DNA of 64,000 nucleotides from Streptomyces sp. NBC_01224 (GTDB lineage: Bacteria; Actinomycetota; Actinomycetes; Streptomycetales; Streptomycetaceae): positions 3,100,001 to 3,164,000 of the forward strand of contig NZ_CP108529.1 in NCBI RefSeq assembly GCF_036002945.1, in the 5' to 3' direction. The notes below the pieces were generated by a model that made no database searches, was not told the origin of the DNA, and saw only the letters and a list, made by a program, of their open reading frames with translations. Below, piece by piece: positions 51,207 to 60,414 of this stretch. Position numbers and translations under genes: made by a program. Each line of letters starts with the position of its first letter. Position 1 is the first letter of the stretch.

Positions 51207-52016
51207 GTGGGAGATCCGCACCCGACCCCACCCACAACCGCAGCCACCAGCCCCAAACTCCGCGCCGACGCGCTCACCCGCTCGTTCGGGCGCGGTGCCA
51301 AGGTCCTGTCCGCCCTCGGCCCGCTCGATCTCTCGATCGCACCGGGCGAGTTCACCTGCATCGTCGGCCCGTCCGGCTGCGGCAAGTCCACACTGCTCAG
51401 GATCGCCGCCGGACTGCTCCGCCCCAGCTCCGGCGAACTGTCCATCCGTACGACCTCACCCCGTCCGGCGGCGATGATCTTCCAGGACTACGGGATCTAC
51501 GACTGGAAGACCGTGCTCGCCAATGTCCGGTTCGGTCTCGACATCCAGCGCATACCGCGCAAGGAGGCCGACGCCAGGGCACGCGACTGGCTGGCCCGAA
51601 TGGGGCTCTCCGACTTCGCGGGGGCGTATCCGGCCGCCCTCTCCGGCGGGATGCGGCAACGCGTCGCGATCGCCCGCGCCCTCGCCGTCGAACCCGAGAT
51701 GCTGCTGATGGACGAGCCGTTCGCGGCGCTCGACGCCCAGCTGCGCACGATCCTCCAGGACGAGTTGCTCGACCTCACCCAGACCACCCGCACCACCACC
51801 CTCTTCATCACCCACAGCCTCGAAGAGGCGATCGTGCTCGGGGACAGGGTGCTGGTGATGTCCGCCAGACCGGGGCGGATCATCGCCGAGCGCCGCCCTC
51901 CGTTCGGCCGGCCGCGCACCGGCGGGGTCCGGTCGGCACCCGAGTTCACGGCGCTGAAGAGCGAGTTGTGGGAACTTCTGCGCGGCGAGGTGCGCAGGGA
52001 GGCGGTCTCGGCATGA
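51207..52016 (+). CDS. ABC transporter ATPase, nitrate/sulfonate/taurine type
   Basis: A 269-residue ATPase. Walker A GPSGCGKSTLL, Q-loop FQDYGIYDWKTVLANV, signature LSGGMRQRVAIARALA, Walker B LLMDEPFAALD and switch His in FITHSLEEA. Sequence type and operon fit NitT/TauT/SsuB importers. GAGGAGAG precedes the GTG. It overlaps the permease start (ATGA). It energises import with the next two gene products. Confidence 0.92.
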   Translation: MGDPHPTPPTTAATSPKLRADALTRSFGRGAKVLSALGPLDLSIAPGEFTCIVGPSGCGKSTLLRIAAGLLRPSSGELSIRTTSPRPAAMIFQDYGIYDWKTVLANVRFGLDIQRIPRKEADARARDWLARMGLSDFAGAYPAALSGGMRQRVAIARALAVEPEMLLMDEPFAALDAQLRTILQDELLDLTQTTRTTTLFITHSLEEAIVLGDRVLVMSARPGRIIAERRPPFGRPRTGGVRSAPEFTALKSELWELLRGEVRREAVSA

Positions 52017-52882
52017 CCACCACCGTGAACGCCACGAAGCCCGACGACGGCGTCCTGATCCGCAGGCCGGGCCCGCAGGAGCTGCATCCGGTACGCACCC
52101 ACCGCAGGCGCCGCGTCCTGGAACTCACGCTCGCCGTCGCCGTACCGCTGCTCCTCGTGCTGCTCTGGCAACTGGCCGCGGCACAGTCGTGGATCGACGA
52201 CCGGGTCTACCCCGCCCCCTCCACCATCCTGGCGGACGGCTGGGACCGGGCGGGCGCCGGTGAACTGTGGCCGGATGTGTGGGCCACGCTCAAGCGGGTC
52301 CTCGGCGGCTACGCGATCGGCACCGTCGCGGGATACGCGCTCGGCCTGCTGATGGGCTCGCTCTCACTCGTACGGGCGGCGCTGGAGCCGTTGCTCGATG
52401 CCCTGTACGTCGTGCCGAAGCTGGCCCTGCTGCCGGTCTTCCTCAATATGTTCGGCCTCGGTGAAGGACCGCAGATCGCCCTGGTCGCCGCGACCGTCTT
52501 CTTCTTCGTCTGGATCTCCACCATGGCGGCCGTGCTCGCCGTCCCGGTCGGCCACCGTGATGCCGGTCAGGTCTTCGGCGCCTCGCCCTGGCAGATGTTC
52601 CGCCATGTGCTGCTGCCCGCGTCGCTGCCCGCGGTCCTGGTCGGCGCACGGATCGCGGCAGGGGTGGCCGTGCTCGTCATCGTCGCCTCCGAACAGATCG
52701 CCGCGGCCGACGGTCTCGGCCATCTGATCTTCGACTCCCGAGCGCTGTTCCAGAACGACGTGATGTTCGTCGGCATCGTGTGTGTGGCGGTCCTCGGTGT
52801 CGTCTTCTCCGAAGTGGTGCGGATCGCCGGGCGGCTGCTCACACCATGGGCCCCGCGCGACCGCGGCCGCAGCCAGTCCTGA
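52013..52882 (+). CDS. ABC transporter permease, nitrate/sulfonate/taurine type
   Basis: A 289-residue inner-membrane permease of the SsuC/TauC class with about six spans. VWATLKRVLGGYAIGTVAGYALGLLMG begins the core, and the EAA-type loop is GHRDAGQVFGASPWQMFRHVLLPASLPAVLVGARI. ATG at 52013 is coupled to the ATPase gene. Ends 32 nt before the binding-protein gene. Confidence 0.9.
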   Translation: MTTTVNATKPDDGVLIRRPGPQELHPVRTHRRRRVLELTLAVAVPLLLVLLWQLAAAQSWIDDRVYPAPSTILADGWDRAGAGELWPDVWATLKRVLGGYAIGTVAGYALGLLMGSLSLVRAALEPLLDALYVVPKLALLPVFLNMFGLGEGPQIALVAATVFFFVWISTMAAVLAVPVGHRDAGQVFGASPWQMFRHVLLPASLPAVLVGARIAAGVAVLVIVASEQIAAADGLGHLIFDSRALFQNDVMFVGIVCVAVLGVVFSEVVRIAGRLLTPWAPRDRGRSQS

Positions 52883-52914
52883 ACGGCTCCCCATGTTCTT
52901 CGTACGGAGGCACT

Positions 52915-54057
52915 GTGCGTACACATACCCCCTTCACCTGCACCGTCGTGCTCGTCACGGCATCCCTGCTCGGCGCGGCCGGCTGCGCCGGGAACGGCTC
53001 CGCCGACGACAGCGCCGCCACCGCGCCGCGCACCGTCAAGCCCGTCGCGGGCTGTGGCGCCGGCAGTTGGACCGACCCGGCCGACCTCGCCCCCGATCGG
53101 AAACCGGCCCGCTGTGACAAGGGCACCCCGGCGGCCCGGCCCGTGGCGAAGAAGCGGAAGATCACCGTTGCCACCGGCACCCTGAGCGCGGAGTACGTAG
53201 CCCCGCTCCAGGTCGCGGTGGCGAAGGGCGAGTTCGCGAAAGAGGGGCTGGACGTCGAACTGAAGGTGCTGCCCACCCCGGACGCCCTGCCGCTGCTCGC
53301 CAAGGGCGATGTGGACGCCCAGTGGGCGGCTCCCGAGGCAGCAGTGATGAACGGCATCAACGCCGGCTTCGACATCAAGTGGGTAGCAGGGAACTTCTCC
53401 CCCGATCCCACCTCCAAGAGCGGCCTGTGGGTGCGTCTCAAGGACGGCGAGAGCGCCGATCACGTCGACATGGCAGGCCGGAAGATGGGCACGATGATCG
53501 GAAAGGGCTCGGTCATCGCGTACCCGATGGACACCTCCCTGAAGAAGCACGGCGGCGGCCTCGACAAGATCAGCTTCCAGCAGCTCGGTTCCGCGGATGT
53601 GCTGACCGCCCTGCAGAACGGCGGTGTGGACTCGGCCTGGCTGCTCGACCCGATCTGGCGCAAGGTGGACGGCGACAAGAAGTACGCGTTCCTGGGCGGC
53701 CAGCCCGTCGGTGAACCGCTCGGCGGCCTGCTCTTCGGCCCGACGCTGCTGAACAAGGACCCGGACGCGGGCGTCGCCTTCCTCCGCGCCTACATCCGGA
53801 CGGTGAACACCTATTTCGCCGGCGACTACAAGTCCGATCCCGCCTTCGTCGCCGAGCTGGCGAAGCTGATGAAGACCGACGAGGCCACGTTGCGGTCGAC
53901 CCCGTCGATGCGCATGGACTGGGAGATACGGAAGGGCACGACGGACCGGCTGCAGAAGGCATACGCCGATTCGGGCGTCTCGAAGGGCACCCCGGTGCCG
54001 GAGACGAAGGCCGTAGACCGGGCGATGTACTCGGAGGCTGTGGGCCACAAGCTCTGA
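52915..54057 (+). CDS. ABC transporter solute-binding lipoprotein
   Basis: A 380-residue lipoprotein of the NMT1/SsuA class. Signal peptide and lipobox are in VVLVTASLLGAAGC. Mature part: an unusual linker with two Cys (VAGCGAGSWTDPADLAPDRK, then ARCDKG), followed by ITVATGTLSAEYVAPLQVAVAKGEFAKEGLDVELK and VDAQWAAPEAAVMNGINAGF. GGAGG lies 4 nt before the GTG at 52915. Ligand unknown: alkanesulfonate, taurine or a thiamine-precursor-like compound. The two-Cys linker before the binding domain is atypical for the family. Confidence 0.88.
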   Translation: MRTHTPFTCTVVLVTASLLGAAGCAGNGSADDSAATAPRTVKPVAGCGAGSWTDPADLAPDRKPARCDKGTPAARPVAKKRKITVATGTLSAEYVAPLQVAVAKGEFAKEGLDVELKVLPTPDALPLLAKGDVDAQWAAPEAAVMNGINAGFDIKWVAGNFSPDPTSKSGLWVRLKDGESADHVDMAGRKMGTMIGKGSVIAYPMDTSLKKHGGGLDKISFQQLGSADVLTALQNGGVDSAWLLDPIWRKVDGDKKYAFLGGQPVGEPLGGLLFGPTLLNKDPDAGVAFLRAYIRTVNTYFAGDYKSDPAFVAELAKLMKTDEATLRSTPSMRMDWEIRKGTTDRLQKAYADSGVSKGTPVPETKAVDRAMYSEAVGHKL

Positions 54058-54079
54058 CTCGCACGCAGGGGTATGCACA

Positions 54080-54113
54080 GAAGGCCGGATCCTCTAAAGG
54101 ATCCGGCCTTCTG
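54080..54113. terminator. Terminator between ABC operon and tRNA
   Basis: Perfect 15-bp inverted repeat, 54080-54094 and 54099-54113, loop CTAA. It ends the minus-strand tRNA transcript and also the convergent ABC operon. Confidence 0.88.
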
Positions 54114-54120
54114 CCTTCAG

Positions 54121-54194
54121 TAGCGGGGACAGGATTTGAACCTGCGACCTCTGGGTTATGAGCCCAGCGAGCTACCGAGCTGCTCCACCCCGCG
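54121..54194 (-). tRNA. Initiator tRNA-fMet (CAT), copy 1
   Basis: 74 nt, 3' CCA not encoded. Minus strand begins CGCGGGGTGGAGCAGCTCGG. The anticodon loop CTCATAA is flanked by three G:C pairs (GGG/CCC), and the acceptor stem has an unpaired first position (C1 against U72). Both features mark initiator as opposed to elongator tRNA-Met. T-arm GGTTCAAATCC present. Confidence 0.95.
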
Positions 54195-54274
54195 TCGTTG
54201 AATCCAACAGTACGTGACGCCCTGGACCAGCGCAAATCCGTTTCTGCGGGCCGTGCGGGGGCCGCCGCGCAGCG

Positions 54275-56407
54275 CTACGCGGTCAACTCCTGATGCAGCG
54301 CCTCGCGCAGCCGGGCAGCCCGCTCGGCGACCTCCGCCGGGCCCAGTTCGACCGCCCGTGCGCACCAGCGCTGCCCCTCGGTGAGCTCCCCGCGGCGGGC
54401 GGCCAGCAGGGCGAGGCGCAGGGCCGCGCGACCGTGCCCGTCGTTCGCGGCACGGCTCCACCACAGCGCGGCCTCGCGCTCGCTGCCCTCGCGGGCCAGC
54501 AGCAGTCCGAGGTTGAAGGCGCCGTTGCGGCTGCCCGACTCGGCGGCCTCGCGGTACCAGCGGGCCGCGCTGTCCACGTCGCCACGGGCCGCCGCGAGCA
54601 TCCCGACACGCACCTGGGCGCGGCGGTGCCCCTGCTCGGCAGCCCGCTCGTACCACTCCTCGCACTCGGTCTTCTCCGGCATCGGCTCGCCGAGCGCGGG
54701 AGGTCCGGGCGGCGGCTGCCGCGAGTCCAGCACCCCGGCCAGCCGAAAGGCGGCCTCGGCGCTGCCACCGCCCGCCGCGCAGCGCAGATGGCGCTCGGCC
54801 GCCTGCTCCTCGCCGTGGTGCAGCAGGGCCATGCCGACCTGGAGTGCGGCCTCGGTGTGGCCTGCCGCGGCGGCCCGCTCGTACCAGACCAGTGCCGTAC
54901 GGTCCTCGTCGCGTCCGGCGTACAGGATGCCCAGGTTGAAGGCCGCATCGACGCTGCCCGCCTCGGCCGCCTTGGAGAACCAGGGCTCGGCACCGGTCGC
55001 ATCGCCCGCCTGGAGCAGGAGTACGGCCAGTGCATTGGCGGCCTCGCGGTGGCCCGCGTACGCGGCGCGGCGGTACCACTGCTCGGCCTGCGGCGTACGG
55101 TCCTGGGCCGCGCAGAGCAGCCCCAGGTTGTAGGCCCCGTTGACGTCGCCCGCGTCCATGGCTGCGCGGTACCAGCGCTCGGCGGTCTGCTGCTCGCCAC
55201 GGGCGGCGTGCAGGGCACCCAGGGCGTTGGCGGCGTTCCCGTCGCCGTCCTGGGCGGCGCGCAGCCACCACACGGCGGCGCTCTCCTCGTCGCCCGCGTC
55301 GCGCAGCAGGAATCCGAGCGCGCAGGCGGCCCGCGCCTCGCCGGCCTTCGCGGAGATGAGGTACCAGCGGCCGGCCTCCTTGGGCTCGCCGCGCTGTTCG
55401 AGGATGGCGCCGAGGTGCAGGGCGGCACGCCTGTGGCCACGCGCGGCGGCCTGCCGGTACCACTGCTCGGCCTCGCCCACGCGCCCGGTCGCCGGACCGG
55501 CCACGGGGCCGTCGTCCGAGCGCACCGCGGAACGGGTGGCAGCACCCGGACGACCGGCTGCGCCCGCGCCGGGTCCGGGACCCAGGCCCGGGCGGCCGAA
55601 GGCGTCGTGCGGGTCGTCGGCGGCGTTGCGGTCCAGCATGCGCGCGAGGCGGTACGCGGCCTCCCGGTGCCCCTGCTCGGCGGCGGCGCGCAGCCAGCGC
55701 TCGGCTCCGACGTCACTGCGGTGTTCCAGCAGGTCGGCGAGGGCGTACGCACCCAGGGCATGGCCCTGCTCGGCGGACTGCCGCAGCCAGTACTCGGCGC
55801 CGGGCTCGTCGCCCCGCTCGCGGTAGTGGCGACCGAGGGCATGCGCGGCGGCGGCGGAACCCGCGACGGCTGCGATACGCCACCAGCCGGCCGCGTCGTC
55901 GGTGTATCCGCGCTGATGGAGAAGGACGCCCAGGTTGTTGGCCGCGGCCCGGTCGCCGTCGGCGGTGGCCGCACGCAGGTACGGCTCGGCAGCGTCCAGA
56001 TCGCCGCGGCGCAGCAGCAGGGCGCCGAGGACGCTCATCGACGTGGTGTCCCCGGCATCGGCGGCGCGACGGTGACGCGCCTCACTCTCGGCGCTCTCCG
56101 GGCTCTCCCGGGTCTCGGGGCTCTCCGGGGTCCCGGGATTCTCTGCAGCCTCAATGGCCCCGGCGCTCCCGGCGCTCCCGGCGACCCCGGTGCTCCCCGT
56201 GCTCTCTGCACTCTCGACGGTCGCGGCACACCCCACAGTCTCGGCGGTCTCGGTCGTCCCGATGATCTCAGTGGTTTCAGTGGCTTCAGTGGTCTCGCTG
56301 TTCTCCGCGGCAGCAACACCAAAAGCCGCATTCATCACGCTATCCGACCGATGAACGCGACGCTGCACAAACCGCCCTGTCTCCAACAGAGTTGCCCTGT
56401 CCCCCAT
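54275..56407 (-). CDS. Sel1-like repeat protein
   Basis: A 710-residue protein with two parts. Residues 25-115 are a low-complexity Thr/Glu/Ser segment with TETTE and ESPE-like runs. Residues 120-700 are about fifteen Sel1/TPR-type 36-residue helical repeats, each recognisable by patterns like AAEQGHREAAYRLARML and AGDVNGAYNLGLLCA. Sel1 arrays are protein-interaction scaffolds; no enzymatic domain is seen. The start is uncertain: ATG at 56407 (MGDRATLLETGRF) is chosen over 56416; neither has a ribosome site, so it may be leaderless. Lies between two identical tRNA genes, all on the minus strand. Confidence 0.82.
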   Translation of the reverse strand: MGDRATLLETGRFVQRRVHRSDSVMNAAFGVAAAENSETTEATETTEIIGTTETAETVGCAATVESAESTGSTGVAGSAGSAGAIEAAENPGTPESPETRESPESAESEARHRRAADAGDTTSMSVLGALLLRRGDLDAAEPYLRAATADGDRAAANNLGVLLHQRGYTDDAAGWWRIAAVAGSAAAAHALGRHYRERGDEPGAEYWLRQSAEQGHALGAYALADLLEHRSDVGAERWLRAAAEQGHREAAYRLARMLDRNAADDPHDAFGRPGLGPGPGAGAAGRPGAATRSAVRSDDGPVAGPATGRVGEAEQWYRQAAARGHRRAALHLGAILEQRGEPKEAGRWYLISAKAGEARAACALGFLLRDAGDEESAAVWWLRAAQDGDGNAANALGALHAARGEQQTAERWYRAAMDAGDVNGAYNLGLLCAAQDRTPQAEQWYRRAAYAGHREAANALAVLLLQAGDATGAEPWFSKAAEAGSVDAAFNLGILYAGRDEDRTALVWYERAAAAGHTEAALQVGMALLHHGEEQAAERHLRCAAGGGSAEAAFRLAGVLDSRQPPPGPPALGEPMPEKTECEEWYERAAEQGHRRAQVRVGMLAAARGDVDSAARWYREAAESGSRNGAFNLGLLLAREGSEREAALWWSRAANDGHGRAALRLALLAARRGELTEGQRWCARAVELGPAEVAERAARLREALHQELTA

Positions 56408-56583
56408 AAATACCATCGTCGCACCACCTACAACCCGCGTACACCTGGTATATCGCGGCCAGTGAGGTCACTTCAGCGTTTTGTCGACATGCCCACAGAG
56501 AGATAAGTCAAACACGTCCGGGCTCAACTCGTGCCCCGCGAACCGCACTTCACACCCATCGCACAAGAAAGTCGCCGTGGCAC

Positions 56584-56623
56584 GACGAAGGCCCGGATCC
56601 TCGAAAGGATCCGGGCCTTCGTC
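56584..56623 (-). terminator. Terminator after tRNA-fMet copy 2
   Basis: Perfect 18-bp inverted repeat, 56584-56601 and 56606-56623, loop CGAA. Close relative of the terminator after copy 1 (shared GGATCCT/AGGATCC core). Confidence 0.9.
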
Positions 56624-56629
56624 CATCAG

Positions 56630-56703
56630 TAGCGGGGACAGGATTTGAACCTGCGACCTCTGGGTTATGAGCCCAGCGAGCTACCGAGCTGCTCCACCCC
56701 GCG
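56630..56703 (-). tRNA. Initiator tRNA-fMet (CAT), copy 2
   Basis: Identical over 74 nt to copy 1, including C1/U72 mismatch and GGG/CCC anticodon stem. Identity extends a few bases to either side (AG at one side, TCGTTG at the other). Confidence 0.95.
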
Positions 56704-56755
56704 TCGTTGTGTTCAAACAGTACCACGACGCGGGGGTGAGCCTTTACCGAGTTGC

Positions 56756-59698
56756 TCAGCCACCACTGCCGGCATCGGACGCTTTATCCGCACTATCCGA
56801 ATTGCCCGCATTATTGGCACTGCCCGACTTGGGCTGGGCGGCCGCCGCACGCTGCAACGCGTCCTGCAGATCCGCCTGGGCCTTGCCGTAGGCGCTCCAG
56901 TCCTGCTTCTTCAGGGCTGCCTCGCCTTCCGCGTAGGCCTTCTGCGCATCCGCGATCGCCTTCTTCAGCGCCGCGTCACCGGTGGCCGGTGGCTGCGTGG
57001 TGCCGGGTGGCCGGGTGGTCTCCGCAGGCGGCTCGGTGGTGCCGGAGCCCGTCACCCCGAAGACCGCGTTGAGCGCCTCCCCGAGGCTGTTCTCGAAGAC
57101 GGTCTTCGACCCGTAGGAGGCGGCGACCTTGCGCAGCAGCGGATAGTTCTGCGTGCCACCGCGCGTATACACCGGCTCGATGTAGAGGAAGCCTCCTTCG
57201 AGCGGCACAGTCAGCAGGTTGCCGTACTCGATGTCGGAGTCGGTTCCCTTGAGGTTTCTCACGAACTCGGCGACATCGTCGTTACCGTTGAGCTCACTCT
57301 GTACCTGACCGGGGCCCTTCACCGTGGTGGTGACTCTCAACAGCCTTATCGTGCCGTAGTCCTTGCTGGCCGCATCCGCGTCCACCGCCATGAACGCCCC
57401 GAGGTCGGGTCGTCCCTTCGGGGTGAACGTCGTCGTCAGCGAGAACTTCTGGGCCGTCTGGTCCGGCATCTTTATGCTCAGGTAGTACGGCGGGACGGCA
57501 CCGGACTCCTTGTTGGTCGGATCGTCCGGAACCTGCCAGGCGTCACTGCCGCTGTAGAACTGGGCGGGGTTGGTGACGTGGTAGCGGGTGAGCAGCTCGC
57601 GCTGCACCTTGAACAGGTCCTGCGGGTAGCGCAGGTGGTCCATCAGGTCCTTGGGGATGTCGGACCGCGGCTCCACAGTCCCCGGGAATGCCTTGCGCCA
57701 GGTCTTGAGGACCGGGTCCTCGGTGTCCCACTCGTAGAGCTTGACCTTGCCGTCGTACGCGTCGACGGTGGCCTTCACCGAGTTGCGGATGTAGTTGACC
57801 TGGTTCTGCTGGGCGACGACCGCACGCTGGTTGGTGGTCAGCGAGTCGGCCGTGGTGTCACCGAGCGTCGTACGCGAGGCGTACGGGTACCCGTTGGTGG
57901 TGGTGTACGCGTCGACGACCCACTGGATGCGGCCGTTCACCACGGCCGGGTAGGCGTCGCCGTCGATGGTCAGCCACGGGGCGACCGCCTCGACGCGCTC
58001 CTTGGGCGTGCGGTTGTAGAGAATCCGCGAGCCCTCGCCGATGGCCCCCGAGTAGAGGATCTGCGGCTCACTGAACGCCACGGCGTACGCGGCGCGGTTG
58101 AAGGCGTTGGAGAGACTGACCCCGCTGTTGCCCTGGTAGCTGGTGGTCTTCTCGCCGTCCTCCTCGTAGTCGAGCTCCTTCTGGGGCCCGCCGACGATGG
58201 AGTACTGCTCGGTCTTCTCGCCGTAGTAGATCTGCTGCTCGTACTTGCCGAGCTCACCCGTGGTCGGCAGACCGGACTCGGTGAAGTCCGGGGAACCCTT
58301 CGGGTTCTTGCCGGTCGTCGTGCCCCGGGCCGCGATGGCGCCGTAGCCGTGGGTGTAGGTGAAGTGGTCGTTGATCCAGTTGCGCTTGGGGATGCCGTCG
58401 AGGTTGAGCTCACGCAGACCGATGACCGTGTCCTGGTCCTTGCCGGCGGCGTCCTTGTAGCGGTCCACGTCCAACGTCTTGGGGAACTGGTAGTAGTTCC
58501 TCTTCTGCTGGAGCTGCTGGAAGGCCGGGGAGACGACGTTGGGGTCCATCACCCGGTAACTGGCGGCATCGTCCGCGCCGGCGCGCAGCTTGGCGTCGTC
58601 GTTCGTCGTGCTCTTGCCCGAGTAGTCGTTGACCTGAGCGTTGTCGATGTCGTACGCGTCACGCGTCGCTTCGATGTTCTTCCGGATGAACGGCGCTTCC
58701 TTGGCCTGCTCGTTCGGCTGGACCTGGAACTTCTGCACGATCGCCGGGTACAGCCCGCCGATCAGGATCGCAGAGAGCACCATCAGACCGAAGCCGATCA
58801 TCGGGAGCTGCCAGGTGCGGCGCCAGAGCGTGGCGAAGAAAAGCACGGCGCAGATCGCGGCGATGCAGAACAGGATGGTTTTCGCCGGAAGGTAGGCGTT
58901 GGCGTCGACGTACCGCAGGCCCGTCCAGTTGTCCGTCGCCTTGAAGTCGCTGGACTTCACGGCCAGGCCGTACCGGTCGAGCCAGTACGCCACGGCCTTC
59001 AGCGAGACGAAGACACCGAGCAGCACCGACAGATGGCCGGTGGCCGCGCCGGTCGCCCGCGCGCCGGGGCTGGTGATGCGGAGGCCGCCGTACAGATAGT
59101 GGGTCAGCGCGGCGGCGATCAGCGAGAGCACCGTGGCCGCGAAGCCGAAGCCCAGCAGGAAGCGGTACCAGGGCAGGTCGAAGGCGTAGAAGGACACATC
59201 CAGATGGAACTGGGGGTCCTTCTGGTTGAACGCCACGCCGTTCACATACATCAGCCAGGTGCGCCACTGACCGGAGGCGGATGCTCCGGCGATCAGTCCG
59301 ACGAGCGCGGTGATCGCGAGCAGCACCCACTTCTTGTACGGGGCGAGGCTCATCCGGTAGCGGTCCAGGCTCTGCTGCTCCAGCGACATCGCGCTCAGCG
59401 GCGGCCGGAGCCGGTGCGCGAGCCAGATGTTCAGGCCGACGGCGATCGCCATCAGCAGTCCGAAGACGAGGAACAGCCCGATCTTGGTCCACAGGGTGGT
59501 GGTGAAGACGGACGAATACGCGACCGACCGGTACCAGAGCCAGTCCGTCCAGAACCCGGCGAACATGACGAACGCCATGGCGAGAACCGCCAGGACGCCC
59601 AGTGTCATGAGCAGGGTACGGGCGCGCCGGGACGGGCGGCCGACTCTGATCCGTGGCCCGGTCGGGCCTCCGCCGCGGTCCGGCATCTGGAAAGCCAA
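56756..59698 (-). CDS. UPF0182 family large membrane protein
   Basis: A 980-residue protein of a family widespread in actinobacteria and without known function. About seven spans occupy residues 1-310 ([43 protein letters not shown] and others). A large extracytoplasmic domain (320-900) follows, with [17 protein letters not shown] and [25 protein letters not shown] blocks. A Thr/Pro-rich spacer ([17 protein letters not shown]) and an Ala/Lys-rich coiled segment end it. TTG at 59698 with GAGGTG six nt upstream gives [14 protein letters not shown] at 59686 is the alternative. Confidence 0.92.
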   Translation of the reverse strand: MAFQMPDRGGGPTGPRIRVGRPSRRARTLLMTLGVLAVLAMAFVMFAGFWTDWLWYRSVAYSSVFTTTLWTKIGLFLVFGLLMAIAVGLNIWLAHRLRPPLSAMSLEQQSLDRYRMSLAPYKKWVLLAITALVGLIAGASASGQWRTWLMYVNGVAFNQKDPQFHLDVSFYAFDLPWYRFLLGFGFAATVLSLIAAALTHYLYGGLRITSPGARATGAATGHLSVLLGVFVSLKAVAYWLDRYGLAVKSSDFKATDNWTGLRYVDANAYLPAKTILFCIAAICAVLFFATLWRRTWQLPMIGFGLMVLSAILIGGLYPAIVQKFQVQPNEQAKEAPFIRKNIEATRDAYDIDNAQVNDYSGKSTTNDDAKLRAGADDAASYRVMDPNVVSPAFQQLQQKRNYYQFPKTLDVDRYKDAAGKDQDTVIGLRELNLDGIPKRNWINDHFTYTHGYGAIAARGTTTGKNPKGSPDFTESGLPTTGELGKYEQQIYYGEKTEQYSIVGGPQKELDYEEDGEKTTSYQGNSGVSLSNAFNRAAYAVAFSEPQILYSGAIGEGSRILYNRTPKERVEAVAPWLTIDGDAYPAVVNGRIQWVVDAYTTTNGYPYASRTTLGDTTADSLTTNQRAVVAQQNQVNYIRNSVKATVDAYDGKVKLYEWDTEDPVLKTWRKAFPGTVEPRSDIPKDLMDHLRYPQDLFKVQRELLTRYHVTNPAQFYSGSDAWQVPDDPTNKESGAVPPYYLSIKMPDQTAQKFSLTTTFTPKGRPDLGAFMAVDADAASKDYGTIRLLRVTTTVKGPGQVQSELNGNDDVAEFVRNLKGTDSDIEYGNLLTVPLEGGFLYIEPVYTRGGTQNYPLLRKVAASYGSKTVFENSLGEALNAVFGVTGSGTTEPPAETTRPPGTTQPPATGDAALKKAIADAQKAYAEGEAALKKQDWSAYGKAQADLQDALQRAAAAQPKSGSANNAGNSDSADKASDAGSGG

Positions 59699-59814
59699 CG
59701 TGCGCACCTCGAAGTTCGCGGGTCGTGTGAAGCGGGCCCAGCGATCGTAGAGCCCACCTATGCAACTTACTGAGGCTTTACCTAGTTCCCGTTTCCGGGG
59801 CGGAAGGAGGCAGG

Positions 59815-60384
59815 ATGTTGGCCATGCCCAACGTTTCCCCCTCAGGCCCTCCGATGGCCGCGAGCCCCCTCACCGTCGCCGTGCTCGAGATCGACGAGTA
59901 CATCTCCGGCCTCGGCTGGGACCAGCCGGCCCGGCTGTTCGCTCTCGTCGACACCGCCCGGCTGCGGACCCAGGAGCCGGGCCTCGCCGCCCAGCTCGGT
60001 CTCGACAGCTCCGATTCCCCGACCGCCTCACTCACCCCCATCGAGCAGGAGGAGCTTCCGCCGGGCACCGCCCTGGACGAGTTCCTCGCCACGATCGCCT
60101 GGCCCGACGCGGTGATCGGATGCGCGATGACGGTGGAGCGGCTGATGCTGCCGCCGTCCGCCGAGGCCTCCGTGCCGGAGGGGCTCAGCGATGCCCAGCT
60201 GACCAAGTGGGTCGCCAAGCACCCGGAGCGCCAGGAGGTGCGGATGACGGTGGCCGTCCTTCGGGACGGTACGCGCGAGTCGGCCGTACGGCTCCGCGAG
60301 AAGGACTCCCCGAGCGAGGTGCGGACCGGCGCCGGACTGGTGCCCGGGCTGGCCGACGCCCTGGCAGCGACCTTCGAGGCCTGA
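59815..60384 (+). CDS. PPA1309 family protein
   Basis: A 189-residue soluble protein of an actinobacterial family known only by number. Central features are [65 protein letters not shown] and [33 protein letters not shown] is 4 nt before ATG at 59815. Divergent from the UPF0182 gene (116 nt between starts) and convergent with the PDZ/Lon-like gene, an arrangement conserved in Streptomyces. Function unknown. Confidence 0.88.
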   Translation: MLAMPNVSPSGPPMAASPLTVAVLEIDEYISGLGWDQPARLFALVDTARLRTQEPGLAAQLGLDSSDSPTASLTPIEQEELPPGTALDEFLATIAWPDAVIGCAMTVERLMLPPSAEASVPEGLSDAQLTKWVAKHPERQEVRMTVAVLRDGTRESAVRLREKDSPSEVRTGAGLVPGLADALAATFEA

Positions 60385-60414
60385 CCCCGCCGCGTCCCCG
60401 CCGAGCGGACACGG

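Noticed and set aside
54121..56703. Elongator tRNA-Met for one or both tRNA genes
   Set aside because: Both have the unpaired position 1/72 and three G:C pairs in the anticodon stem, features of initiator tRNA.
56645..59773. 1042-codon open frame on the plus strand
   Set aside because: Antisense to the UPF0182 gene and running through a tRNA; composition is the usual Val/Leu/Arg/Gly shadow.
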